NCBI GenBank assembly: GCA_033002965.1
Contig: JAURVB010003594.1
Location: forward strand, 1 to 64,000
Source: Piper betle
Lineage: Eukaryota > Streptophyta > Magnoliopsida > Piperales > Piperaceae
DNA length: 64,000 nucleotides
Direction: 5' to 3'
A model generated the notes under the pieces. It was not told the DNA's origin. It searched no databases and worked only from the letters and a program-made list of their open reading frames with translations. Below are positions 10,506 through 21,050 of this stretch, piece after piece. The position numbers and the translations under genes are program-made. Each line of letters opens with the position of its first letter. Positions within the stretch are counted from its first letter, which is position 1.

Positions 10506-11934
10506 TAAACATTACTACAAATCATCATAAAAGAAGAGCCTGGACAGGCTTGACGTTGAACTGTCTGATTGTGAATTAGAGAGAACGGTTCTAAGCCTAC
10601 CATTCCACATTCCCAGAATTGTGAGTCTGTGACGATGATTTGATGTCTGAATTTGGGAATTGGATTGGCCATAGCATGCAGTAAATGTTACACCATACCC
10701 ACTGTTGTAGTAGCAGATAGAGTTTAACTACTTTTTTATAATTATATTTTTAAAACTTTATTAATTGTGGTAATTTATGCTACGGCTAATTTATTGCAGC
10801 ACTTATTACAATTAATAAAGTGACTCACATGTAAACGATAGGAGATTTATTCAGGGAGTTATGACCGCCTATGAGATTTGAGAATTTATAAGAGTTTCAA
10901 AAAATAACGTTTAAAACTACAAAAATATTTAAAAACTTTAGGACTTTCATATCATTTTTTGTGCCACTGTGATCTCCTCCTGCCCTAGGAAATTTCGTTT
11001 ACATTTAAACTATACTTAGCATCTGTCTCTCGAGGACTACACCATCAAGGGGCACAATCCAATTCCCTTTTTTTTTCACCAATTATAATATAAATTCTAG
11101 GTTATTTCCTTTCCTACTACCACTTTGATATCTAAAAAGTGTTAAAAAACAATGTTACATTTTTTATGGTCGATTCAAATAAAGTTTTTAAGATATTCTT
11201 TTTTATTACAATCATCCTCGTTTAATTAGATTGAGAACCAAAAATACACAAGCATCAATAAATGTTTTTTTAACAACTAGGAGAATATTTTTCGGAAAAT
11301 ATTGAAAGAGCTAGAATAGCTGTCGTTCCTAATAACAGTGTTACAAGCGTACTAAACTATTAGGCAGCCAACACAATGTTCGATGAAATCCAGAAGAAAA
11401 TACTTGCATATGAAGGTGGGAATCAACTTCAACTTCAAAACACTGATTTGGTACCATTCATAATATTAGGCCACATTCATAAGAATCTGGTCTTTCACTT
11501 CTAAGAGAACGGCATCCAAAACCCAACTGAAAATTCGATCCACAACTTATCTTAGCTAATGAAACGAGATTGAACCATTGGCGCATCTCTGACCCTATCC
11601 ATGCAAAACTCATCATAAAAAAGTTTAATTCACTGCACTGAAATTCATACACGAAGTTCAACTAATTAGAAGTTTCCTCACTTCAACTAACACAAAATGA
11701 TACTAGGAAAAAACACACACAAAATGATATTGACAATCTCATCCAACGGCATGTCTTGTGAAAGGGTTACCTGCCCAAGCACCTCTTCCAATCAAGAAAT
11801 CATGAGAAAGCCACAGTATTCATTGTCACTATCAAAAGAAAAACTAGCCAAAGTAAGGATTTTTGGGCTCACTGGTCTTCAAGTTCTTTCATAAACGATG
11901 TTTAAATACAACACATCAGCAATCGTCCATCTCT
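10506..11934. other. Spacer between the P450 pseudogene and the inhibitor-2 gene
   Basis: AT-rich DNA. The part nearest 11934 is the probable 3' UTR and downstream region of the minus-strand inhibitor-2 gene. Nothing else recognised. Confidence 0.4.
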
Positions 11935-13452
11935 CTATTTTACTTGTGTTTCGCCATCTTTAATGTCCATGGCATCCACGCCACCAGCCAATGACAAAGC
12001 CGGATCACATCTCTCTAGCATTTGATCCTGGTTGAGTGCGTCGTCATCAGCTTCATCATCAAGGAGGGCCCCTTTCTGCTGAAGCTCTTTCACCCTCCAA
12101 AACTCATCATAGTGAGCTCTTCTATGCTCCTTAAAACTTAACTTGTCTCTGTCTTCGTCAACATCTGGAGAAACAGAGGCTTAGATAAAAACAAGATACA
12201 CCAAATATGGAAGTCAGTAAAGAATTACTATCATTGAAGGTTAAACCACCACAAGATGTGCATTCAGATATTAATGAGACAACAACTTGCCTATCAAGTA
12301 AACTTTGGAAGGAGTTTGCAGTTAACAATCACGTTAACTTTTGAGAGGTTCTTGTAATTTACATATTTTACGACAAACCTTATATCCATTTACTTATACA
12401 ACGAAGATCATTAAACTCACGGACAAAGGTGCTTCGCTTGCACAAAATAAAAATAAATAAATTTTCACATAACTGGAACTTGAAAATGAAGGATAAATCT
12501 ATAAAAATGTCTACTGATAGAACATATTGAAGGCTAGGAAAGTTTCTTCTACACACCATCCACCTGACATACCAGTTTAACTTCTTAGAGATCTGGCCTA
12601 CAATAGCAATCAAACAAAAAGGCATGAAGATAGTTGGGCCTTCAAGAAGGTCAGGATTTCAAATGCTGATATAAGCAAGTTCCTTACCAAAAAGAAGGCA
12701 TCATGTGTTTACATTCACCTTTCACTCCTGCACTAAGACACCTAGACCCTTACATTTAGAAGCCTCTTTAGAGGCCTTTCATAAAGTAAGGTTAATCATT
12801 TTTTTAAAAAAAAAAATGCTTTCTTCATGCTTTTAAGTTGAAAGAGTAAGCAAGTCTAGACGTCAAAAATACTAGATCAAAAAAATATAAAATACCCTCA
12901 CTTCCATCTTCATACTCCATCAAATCCACCACATCTTCAGATGCCCAGCCCCCATTATCGTTAGAATCCCCAACTGAAGAAGCCGCATCATTAAGAGCAT
13001 TTTCTATTTCTTCAGCATGCTTGTCAATGCATTCATCAAAGCCACGTACTGGAGACAGTGATCCTAGAAGAATTGACCAAATGAAGATATCATCAACTTT
13101 GCCATAGAATATATACTGGTTGATGAAAGTTCGGTGGCATACTTCCATACCATCCTCATCTACCATACGGTGGTAAGGAGTCTTTGGCTCAGTTATTTTC
13201 TGTCTCACAGGTTTATTGGCTTCTATATCACTCAAGTTGGCCTCATCCCATTGCACTCTAGTTCTGATCACATTAGGCATAAATCGCATGTATCAGCATA
13301 TCAAGAACATGAGACAATTAGGCCTTTTTTATTTATAAAATTACATAGGACAAACCAAGAAAATAATACATGATATGGTTGTGCAGGAGGAAAATTTTTA
13401 CTGCTGGAACACACACAAATGAGTATTTTCAAAGCATACTTGACCCATCCAT
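11935..13452 (-). CDS. Protein phosphatase 1 inhibitor-2 (IPP-2 family)
   Basis: Plant inhibitor-2, a small, largely disordered regulator that binds the PP1 catalytic subunit (TOPP). Exons on the minus strand: 13439-13452 (MDGS, tentative), 13151-13263, 12896-13063, 11935-12164 (stop 11935-11937). Exon 2 gives [20 protein letters not shown] then [22 protein letters not shown] is the equivalent of the GSK3-phosphorylated Thr72 site of the animal protein. Exon 3 gives [15 protein letters not shown] and an acidic tract. Exon 4 has [17 protein letters not shown], the HYNE-like helix that occupies the PP1 active site. Internal junctions 1-3 keep phase. The exon 1 donor reads AAG|TATG: phase is perfect if one G is missing from AAG|GTATG, otherwise the true first exon lies elsewhere. 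The short acidic C-terminus suits the family. Confidence 0.85.
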
Positions 13453-14800
13453 AGTTGGAATAACGTGAGGCTTGGAGTGCTCCCAATCCAACCTCAGACA
13501 AACAACTAGAACTCCCAAGTCACATTGTCAAGGAACGCAGGAAAATATAGTCCATGAAAGTTTATATATTAGTTGTTATTGAATGTCGTTGTGCAACCAA
13601 AATTAAGACTTTTAACTGCACGTAACTGATTCACCCTCTAATCCTATAGGTCAAGCTGTCAGGGAGTGAATATCTTCACATTGCCCACTATACATAAATG
13701 AAATAATAACGCGTATTAATTTTCATTTTCTATGAACAAGAATAAAGCATTGTAGGAACATATTATAGATGAATAAATATGTTACAACTGAAAGCTGATT
13801 TTCCACTCTAGCGGTTGGCCAGGAGTCAGTCAAGCAGTAATTGCATAATACAGATTAGTGTCAACTCAAAACTGGACCCATGCCCTATGTATTTCAACAC
13901 AAACAGTAGTCTATTATGTTCCCGATTAGACAAACTCTATTCAACCACATACCTTGTCAATGTTAAACGAGCGGAATAAAAATGTACTGAAAAAAAAACG
14001 AACTTACCCCATTTTTAACTAAAACTCGACAAATTTTAGCCCCTCAATTGTGCACCGAACTTAATCCTGCAGTAGCAGATATTAAAACATCCAGGTGTTT
14101 ATTAACAATCTACTGATAACTTCCGCAAATAACTCCATACAGAAAGCCAAATAACAAAGATATAAACTGTTTCCCAAATAAACACAGTCAAATACATTTT
14201 GAATGAGCATTGCCACAATCTACAAATGAGCACCCACAAAGCTTTGAGAAAGACCCATGTTTATTAAAAAATAGTAAATAGAAGCAGCAAGCAAGCAGGT
14301 GATAAAATCACATACATCACAACACACACAAATCTAACCAACCAATCAAAGGTCAACACTAAAACAAGAATACCAAGCACCAGAAGATACCACATTCAAG
14401 CAATTCTTGATCTCAATTCAACAAATAACTCCCATTCAAACCTCTTCAGGCCTCAATTACAATGGCATATATTTAAAGAAAAAAAAAGGGAGCGGAGCAG
14501 CTCAATCAAAGTCCTCTACATAAAGATTAAAAAAAAACACTAAAACACCCAAAAAAAAAAAATTATTCCACCAGCAATAGTAACACTACAACCATTGTTC
14601 AAACATACCACATCATCACCATAAAAATGTTCACCCACCCACTATAACGATCGATAGCTAAAATCAAAGATCAATACTTTGTGCCAAAGAAAAAAATCAA
14701 AAGAATACACCATCAAAAATATAATCTTCCATCAACTCCGCGGAATTGGTGGAGGGTGGCGAGGGTTACCCAAGATGCGAGAGATTGTGGAAGAGCCTCG
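13453..14800. other. Upstream region of the inhibitor-2 gene
   Basis: AT-rich DNA upstream of the tentative inhibitor-2 start. At 14740-14815 a GC-richer patch, read on the minus strand, contains CATCTTGG|GTAACC, which could be a non-coding first exon and donor. No other gene seen. Confidence 0.35.
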
Positions 14801-15294
14801 TGTGCGCACGCCATTAATTAAACAAGATTTGCGTGCGCCACCTATTGACGTAAATGGGAACGCAGGAATTATTCACCGATGGGAATAGAATAACTGGATG
14901 GCGTACGCTGTTGACAACTAGCAATCTTGGCCGCGGATACGGTTGGCCAGAATTGGGGTTGATGGAAAAACGGATATTATTCATCGGACGTGGTTATTAA
15001 TAACTTAATATTTGTTCGGCATAATAAAGATAGTTTCTAATTTTATAAATATTTTTTTATTATATCATAAAAAATAAATTATAATAATTAATATTTTAAA
15101 TGTAGATTTAAATTTTAATAATTGGATTTATTTTTAACGTTTTTGTGTACTTATGTTGACTAAATTTCCTCGGAGAAAGATTTTTTGTTTTCCTTTATTT
15201 TATATTATTATTAAAAATACATCACTCTATTTGAATATGTATATAATGTTTACACCAATTTGATTAAAAAAATACCTTGTCTCCTATAAAAAAT
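14801..15294. repeat. Segmental duplication copy A, left part
   Basis: Matches copy B at about 17800-18312 along its length. Shared blocks include GGAATTATTCACCG/AGAATTATTCACCG, TTGACAACTA, TTTAAATTTTAATAATTGGA, TTATGTTGACTAAATTTC and ACCAATTTGATTAAA. It is interrupted at 15295 by the LTR-like insertion and resumes at 17620. Confidence 0.85.
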
Positions 15295-17619
15295 TGTTTG
15301 CACATATTTATTCAAAAAATATTTATATTTATCCGGTTATGTGGATAATATTTATTCAATTATGTGACAGTACTCAAGCCACTTACGTGGATGACTTCCT
15401 GCATATTACAAGAGAATTGGTCATACGGTTCCAAAACTGCCGGAGAAAGAATTGCCAGAGGAAGAGGTAGACATTGTTCTACAGCCGTTGGAGGAAATCT
15501 CTCACTCAGGAATTATCCCAATTCTATAAAAGCCGGGTGTTATTGCTGAAGCAAGGGGGGGCTCGTACGCTAAAGGAAAAGAATTTTGCCAGACAGAAGA
15601 AAAGCCGAGGGAGGAGCCCCTCACCGGAGATGCTCCGGTGACCCTCGCCGACACCCGATCACTACCCCCGTCACGGCCATGAATCCTTGCCCAAGATCCA
15701 AACTTTCCACTTGCCAGAGCCACCGGTGAAGGAGTCATGTTGCTTTGAAGTGTTGCCGAGTGCTACCAGGATCACCACATCCCCAGTGTCCAGCCCCATT
15801 GTTGTTGTGCAGCCTCGCTGAAATCCTCATCGAGCCAAGAATTCCAGAAGAATTGTCGCCGACAACAAAAGCTGCTCTTTGCCGGAGTTATCGCAATGCT
15901 AATGCTGCCTCGCTGCAACAGATTTAAACCAAAAGAAGTTTTGTTTGTTTATAATTTTGCAGGGCTCGGATGAAGAGGACGTCCGTTGCTGCTATCCCGC
16001 TTGGAGTTGCTGCTCTGTTCCTTGCCGCCACCTTACGGTTGGATCGCCAGAAAAGATAGAGCCCTCCTCATCACCGTGAAGGAGTCACTGCATCGCTTGA
16101 AGGAGTCATAGGAAAGTGCCTTCCTTCACCCGATCGCTGTTTTGGAATTTAGTTGTAGCTGCCAAGGAAAGGAGTCCCTATTCGTCGTTCCATACTTCTT
16201 GGATTCTTTCCGACCAGTTCCGGTCGTTCCTGGCCCCGTCACGAGGTTCAGAGTGAAGGCGGAGAAGTGATCTACAAACCCAAACCGAGATCCGCCGGAG
16301 TTCGTCGCCGAGGTCGCCGAAAAACATCGGGAAGCGAGGAAGTTGCTGGCCGGAAAAGCAGAAAACAGAGCAGCGAAGGTCTGATTTCGCTAATTTTTTC
16401 CGACCAACACCGGTCGTTCCCAGTGTCGTCGTGAGGTGAAACATGAAGACAGAGGAGTGGTCTAGAAACCCAAACTGAGTTTCGCCAAAGATCGTCGCTG
16501 TAGCCGCTGGGAAAAATCGGGAAGTGAGGAAGTTGCTGGCCGGAAAAGCAGAAAACAGAGTAGCAAACACCAGATTTCTTGGATTTTCTCCGACCAGCGC
16601 CGGTCGTTCCCAGACCTTCCGTTGTGATCAAGTGAAGGTGGAGAAGTGATCTACAAACCCAAGCCGAGAGCCGCCGGAGTTCGTCGCTGAGGTCGCCGGA
16701 AAAAATCGAGAAGTGACCAGCGTAGCACAAAATTGCAGAAAAGTGTCTAACTTTCCGGCATCCGACCGACCGACCGGAGCCGCCGCTGACCGTCGGAGCA
16801 CCGCCAAGATCTTCACCATTCTGTGATCTACAGTTCTGGGCAATCTCCGCCACCTTCAGCTGCCAGAAAAGCCGCCGCCGAAGCCACCAAAACCACCATT
16901 GCACCGCCGCTGCAGCCGGGTTGTTGGACCCGTTTACTGCTGACCACATCCGCTTTTGTCGTGTCCGAGACCAAATCCTTCTTCCCAGTCCACGTCCGCG
17001 AAGCCAAACCGTGACCAGTTACGAAACCGCGACCCAGATTGGAGCTGGTGTACTGTACACCACCCGTAGACCGGCACACGCAGAAAAAGGGAAGCCGACG
17101 CACGCCACCCGGTACGGTCCAGTTTTTATTTGTACTGAACCAACCCGAATTGGCCCGGTTCAGTCCATTAACACTCCGAAAATAATTTGAAGGCCTTCCC
17201 GACCTCGGATCAAGGCGAAACTTGGTATCCCACCATTTTTGGACGCTTCGGACGCAGTGGTGGGATTATTTTAAAGATTTAAAAATGAAAAAAGACAAAC
17301 CATGGCATTGGAGTCAAAGATCTCAGGCGAATTGATTTACAGGCGGCAAAAATTCACTGTTTTGTGTAACTTGTAAAAATCAAAGGAGAAATAGTGGATT
17401 GTGAGTACTAATCTCACCGTGGACTGACTTAGGGATTCAAATTGAACCCTAAAGAACCACGTAAAAAATTTCTTGCGTGTCATTTTACTGTTTGTAACAT
17501 TTTCTATTTCCATCGCACTATCTCTTTGCGCGACAAGGGCGCCTCGGTCCCACCGAACCTTTAAACCCGAATCACACTAAAGAACCACCTGAGGGCGCGG
17601 ACGATCACGTGCCCGAACA
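15295..17619. mobile_element. Putative solo LTR, 2.3 kb, inserted in copy A
   Basis: The boundaries come from comparing interrupted copy A with uninterrupted copy B. The insert starts TGTTTG and ends CGAACA, giving the TG..CA ends and short inverted repeat of an LTR. It is flanked by AAAAAT on both sides (15289-15294 and 17620-17625), a likely 6-bp target duplication in an A-rich site. Near the 3' end are LTR-like sequences (GGATTGTGAGTACTAATCTC, AACCACGTAAAAAATTTC). GC content is much higher than in the flanks. No gag, pol, primer-binding site or polypurine tract is present, so recombination to a solo LTR is the simplest reading. Superfamily not assigned. Confidence 0.65.
16191..16735. repeat. 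Three tandem ~190-bp units inside the LTR-like insert
   Basis: CCGACCA..CCGGTCGTTCC recurs at about 16210, 16400 and 16590. Each is followed by a GAAG..GAG(A/T)AGTG(A/G)TCTA(C/G)AAACCCAA segment, a (G/T)CGCC(G/A)(G/A)AG(T/A)TCGTCGC segment and GGGAAG(T/C)GAGGAAGTTGCTGG. The third unit diverges after AAAAAATCG. The long minus-strand frame over this stretch reflects the repeat and is not called as a gene. Confidence 0.85.
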
Positions 17620-17760
17620 AAAAATATTTTATTTTAATACAACATATAAAAGCAAATAAGATTTATGCTTTTATAAAATTAATTATTCCAGTTGTATATT
17701 CAATCCATTTATGCATTCTGTTAATATTTATAAAACACAATTACATCAATAAACAAATTA
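17620..17760. repeat. Segmental duplication copy A, right part
   Basis: Continuation of copy A after the insertion: AAATATTTTATTTTAATAC, then GATTTATGCTTTTATAAAAT, then CACAATTA, matching copy B at about 18315-18440. Confidence 0.85.
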
Positions 17761-17799
17761 AATAAGTTCAATGTAGAATATTTTACTCACAATGTACAT

Positions 17800-18445
17800 C
17801 ATGATCAAGAATTGTGTGCACCACCAGACATAGATGGGCAAGAATTATTCACCGACCATTAATAACTCTTGCTTTCCCATCAATGCGAATGGATAACGTA
17901 TGTAATACACAGAAATATAACATAATGTTCTTGACAACTATCACTTTTGGCGACTCATACCATTGGGTAGAATTTGAGTTGATCGAAAACCAGATATTAA
18001 TCGGACATGGTCATTAATAAGTAAATATTTATTTGGCATAATAAAAATAGATTTTAATTTTATAAATATTTTTTATTATATAGTAATAAGATAAATTATA
18101 ATAATTAATATTTTAGAGATAGATTTAAATTTTAATAATTGGATTTATTTTTAACATTTTGTTGTACTTATGTTGACTAAATTTCTTACTTTTTATCAGA
18201 CAAAGATTTTTGTTTTTATTTATTTTATTTTATTATTAAGAATACATCATTCTATTCAAATATGTATACCATGTTTATACCAATTTGATTAAAAGAGAAT
18301 TGTCTTGTCTGCTATAAAAAATATTTTATTTTTAATACAAAATATAAAATCAAATAAGATTTATGCTTTTATAAAATTAATTATTTAAGTTATATATTCA
18401 ATCCATGTACACATTCCCTAAATATTTAAAACACAATTATATTTT
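17800..18445. repeat. Segmental duplication copy B, uninterrupted
   Basis: The intact partner of copy A, direct orientation and adjacent, so a tandem duplication of roughly 640 bases. It preserves the empty site of the LTR-like insertion (CTATAAAAAATATTTTATTT at about 18312). Divergence between copies is substantial, so the duplication is not recent. Confidence 0.85.
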
Positions 18446-18800
18446 TAATAGGTTCGATCTAAAAGGGTTAGTTGTGGTCCTCATTTACTTATAAGTATTA
18501 TATGATTTATTTTATTAAAAATAATAAAATTTTGTCTCGATATTCACATGTAAGATTAAATTGATATCTATTTTTAGATTACAAGGACAAATAATAAAAA
18601 GAATAGACATAAAATCAAACTAAATAACCTTTTTTATCATTACATTTTATATAAAATGAAATTGTATATTATATTTTACTATTTAAAATTATTATACAAT
18701 TATTTTCTTCTAAATTGTATCAATTCAACTAATTTTTTTCACAATTAGATTAATTAAAATAGCAAAAGATGCAAAATTTTAATTTTTTTATACAAAAACT
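18446..18800. other. AT-rich spacer
   Basis: Strongly AT-rich DNA between duplication copy B and the GC-rich leader of the ARFRP1 gene. Nothing recognised. Confidence 0.45.
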
Positions 18801-19164
18801 CGTGTCGGGCCGGCAAGCTTTGACGAAGTCGAGCATCGTAACAGTCGGACGCGATCAGGGATCGACGGACAGTCCGAGATCAAAATCGCCACCCCCAACC
18901 ACGACCACCAACACGTGACAACCCCTTCCCCAGATCCCTCGCCGGCAACGTGCTCCGGCGTCGCGGCGGCTGCCAGATCGGCTTCGGCGATCCTGTTCGA
19001 CCTTCTCCGGTGACCTAGATCTCTCTCTCGCTTCCCATTTGATTTGATGTTTTTTTTGGGGTAAAAGCATGATCTCATTTGAATCTTAGTCATGGAAAAG
19101 ATATGGTTATATGGATTGCTTGGCTTGTGTTGGTTTGTTCAATTGAGTAGAAATGTCATATGTA

Positions 19165-19665
19165 TATGTAGGTAGTGTAATTATGGTTCTGTAACCTCTT
19201 AATTTGGAGCGTCATTTTTTGTGTATATGTACATGAAATTGGCTTGCATCTATATAAGTTGGTAATTATGGTTTTGTAAGCTATTAATTTGGAGCGGTTA
19301 AACGTTCAATTGGTTAGAAAGAAGTAAGAACAACATTTTTCTATGTATATGTACATGAAATTGGCTGGCCTCTAAATAAGGTTGTGTGATTATGGTTTTG
19401 TAGCCTGTTAATTTGGAGCTAGAAAACGTTCAATTGGGTAGAAAGTGGTAAGAACAACATTTTTTATATATATGTACGTGAAATTGGCTGGCCTCTATAT
19501 AAGGTTGTGTAATTATGGTTTTGCAGCCCGTTAATTTGGAGCGGTAAAAGGTTCAATTGAGTAGAAAGAAGTAGGAACAACATTTTTTGATGTATATGTA
19601 CATGAAATTGGCTGATTTTCACTATAAGGTTGTGTAATTTCGGTTCTGTGACCTATTTAGATGAT
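19165..19665. repeat. ~124-bp tandem repeat, about four copies, in the leader intron
   Basis: Units carry the words GGTT(T/C)TG(T/C)A, (C/T)TTAATTTGGAGC, (C)GTTCAATTG, GTA(A/G)GAACAACATTTTT and TATATGTAC(A/G)TGAAATTGGCT. The TTAATTTGGAGC word sits at about 19199, 19284, 19409 and 19532, so the first unit is internally shortened and the others are about 124 bases. The array ends with a diverged partial copy near 19650. Confidence 0.85.
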
Positions 19666-20845
19666 CGATTCCACTTTTCAATAATATTTTGCATTATGCA
19701 TGCCTAACCAAAATAAGTATTTTTCACTTTTGTTTCGAAATATTTTGATAAAATGGATCACCTGTTGTTAGTGACCAAAATAATGCAAATGATACTGAAA
19801 GAGGTGCCACCCCCTCCCCTCCTCTTTCCCTTTTTTTTTCTACGAGGACTGAATGCTTCAAATTTGGAATATGTGTTCGTGTGGTATTGTCATATATATT
19901 GGGATGTGCAATATTTGATGTTTATATTAGACGTGTGAACTATGGCATTTAGTGTTATACTCCAAACTAAAATATGTTATAGTTTTGGTCCTTTTCATTG
20001 TGATGTTCAAAATAGCTCATCATATGTGGAATGTTTATGCCCCTATTTTTTAAAATATAGTGTCTTTGTAATTTGTGTCGGTCATGGTTTTATTTGCATA
20101 AACACTCTGGACTTAGGTCAGACTCAAACATTTGGACGTCTGCACCCACCTCTAGATACCCATCCTTGAATCACCCGGCTTCCTAAAAATCTCCAGAACT
20201 TTTTATCAAAAAATTTTTGTATCCAGATTTCTCATACATATCTTTGTAATTTGTTTGAATCTGCATTTATAATGTCGGATTTTTTAGGGGATCTATGATG
20301 TCTCAAAGGCCCAAAGAAACCAAGGTTTGAGCAGTTAGAGGTATGCTTTTGCAATTAATTGTCTGTTTCTTGTGTGCAATGTGGGTAGAGCATTTAATTT
20401 TATATAGTTTGTGTGGATTTGTCATTCTATTGCAGGAAAAACTGTTACCAGTAATTTGGATGAGTTGGCAGTCATAATTTGCTGTGTTTTTGGGGATGCA
20501 GAGGCATAAAGCATTCACGATCTGAGCAATTAGAGGTATGCTTTTGCAATATAATTTTTTTCTTTCTTTGGTCATGGAAAACATTGGCAGTTTTTTTGTG
20601 TGTTGTGTGATTCGAGCATTTAAGTTTGTGTTGTTTGTGTTTATATGTTCATGTTTTTTAGTACAGATATTAAGTTTGCAGTAGTAATTTGTAGTATGGT
20701 TTTTCAAACCTGATTTTTGGTTTTTGAATGGGCAAGTTTGTAGTAGTCTTGTGTGTGATACGCTAAAGTTTGTTTTAGTCCTGAAATCTATATTTTTCCA
20801 TTTACATGAATCTGCCCTGATAGTGTTATGATTTTGTGAATCTTT

Positions 20846-20870
20846 TGTGTGTGTGTGTGTGTGTGTGTGT
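20846..20870. repeat. (GT)n microsatellite
   Basis: About twelve uninterrupted GT units within the 5' intron region of the ARFRP1 gene. Confidence 0.95.
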
Positions 20871-21050
20871 CCTGCAATGGAAAAGATTGGTAGAAGTATT
20901 GTGTAGGATATGTTGATGTCTATTTTTTGTGATTTTTTTTGGGTTTGTTTGTGTGAGGAGTGATATTTCAATTTTTTATTTTAATGTTGGCTGATAGATA
21001 ATCTTAAGTGTGGATTTTAGTAGAGGAGACACACTACGAGAGGAGCGGAG

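Larger units (their letters stand above)
18801..21050 (+). other. 5' non-coding region (UTR exons and introns) of the ARFRP1 gene
   Basis: A GC- and CT-rich stretch at about 18800-19011 ends GACCTTCTCCG|GTGACC and looks like a non-coding first exon. Two candidate short UTR exons end with nearly the same sequence and donor: GAGCAGTTAGAG|GTATGC (donor about 20341) and GAGCAATTAGAG|GTATGC (donor about 20536). The coding exon is preceded by an acceptor at about 21020 (GGATTTTAG|TAGAGG). Exon calls rest on splice motifs only. The 222-codon antisense frame at 20.3-20.97 kb is low complexity and not called. Confidence 0.4.

Noticed and set aside
16178..16949. Minus-strand ORFs of 130 and 225 codons
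   Set aside because: They translate the ~190-bp tandem repeat inside the LTR-like insert; the repeat period is not a multiple of three and no gag-like motif is present.
20303..20971. 222-codon minus-strand ORF
   Set aside because: It is antisense to the ARFRP1 leader region, low complexity (Lys/Thr/His rich, crosses the (GT)n tract) and matches no family.
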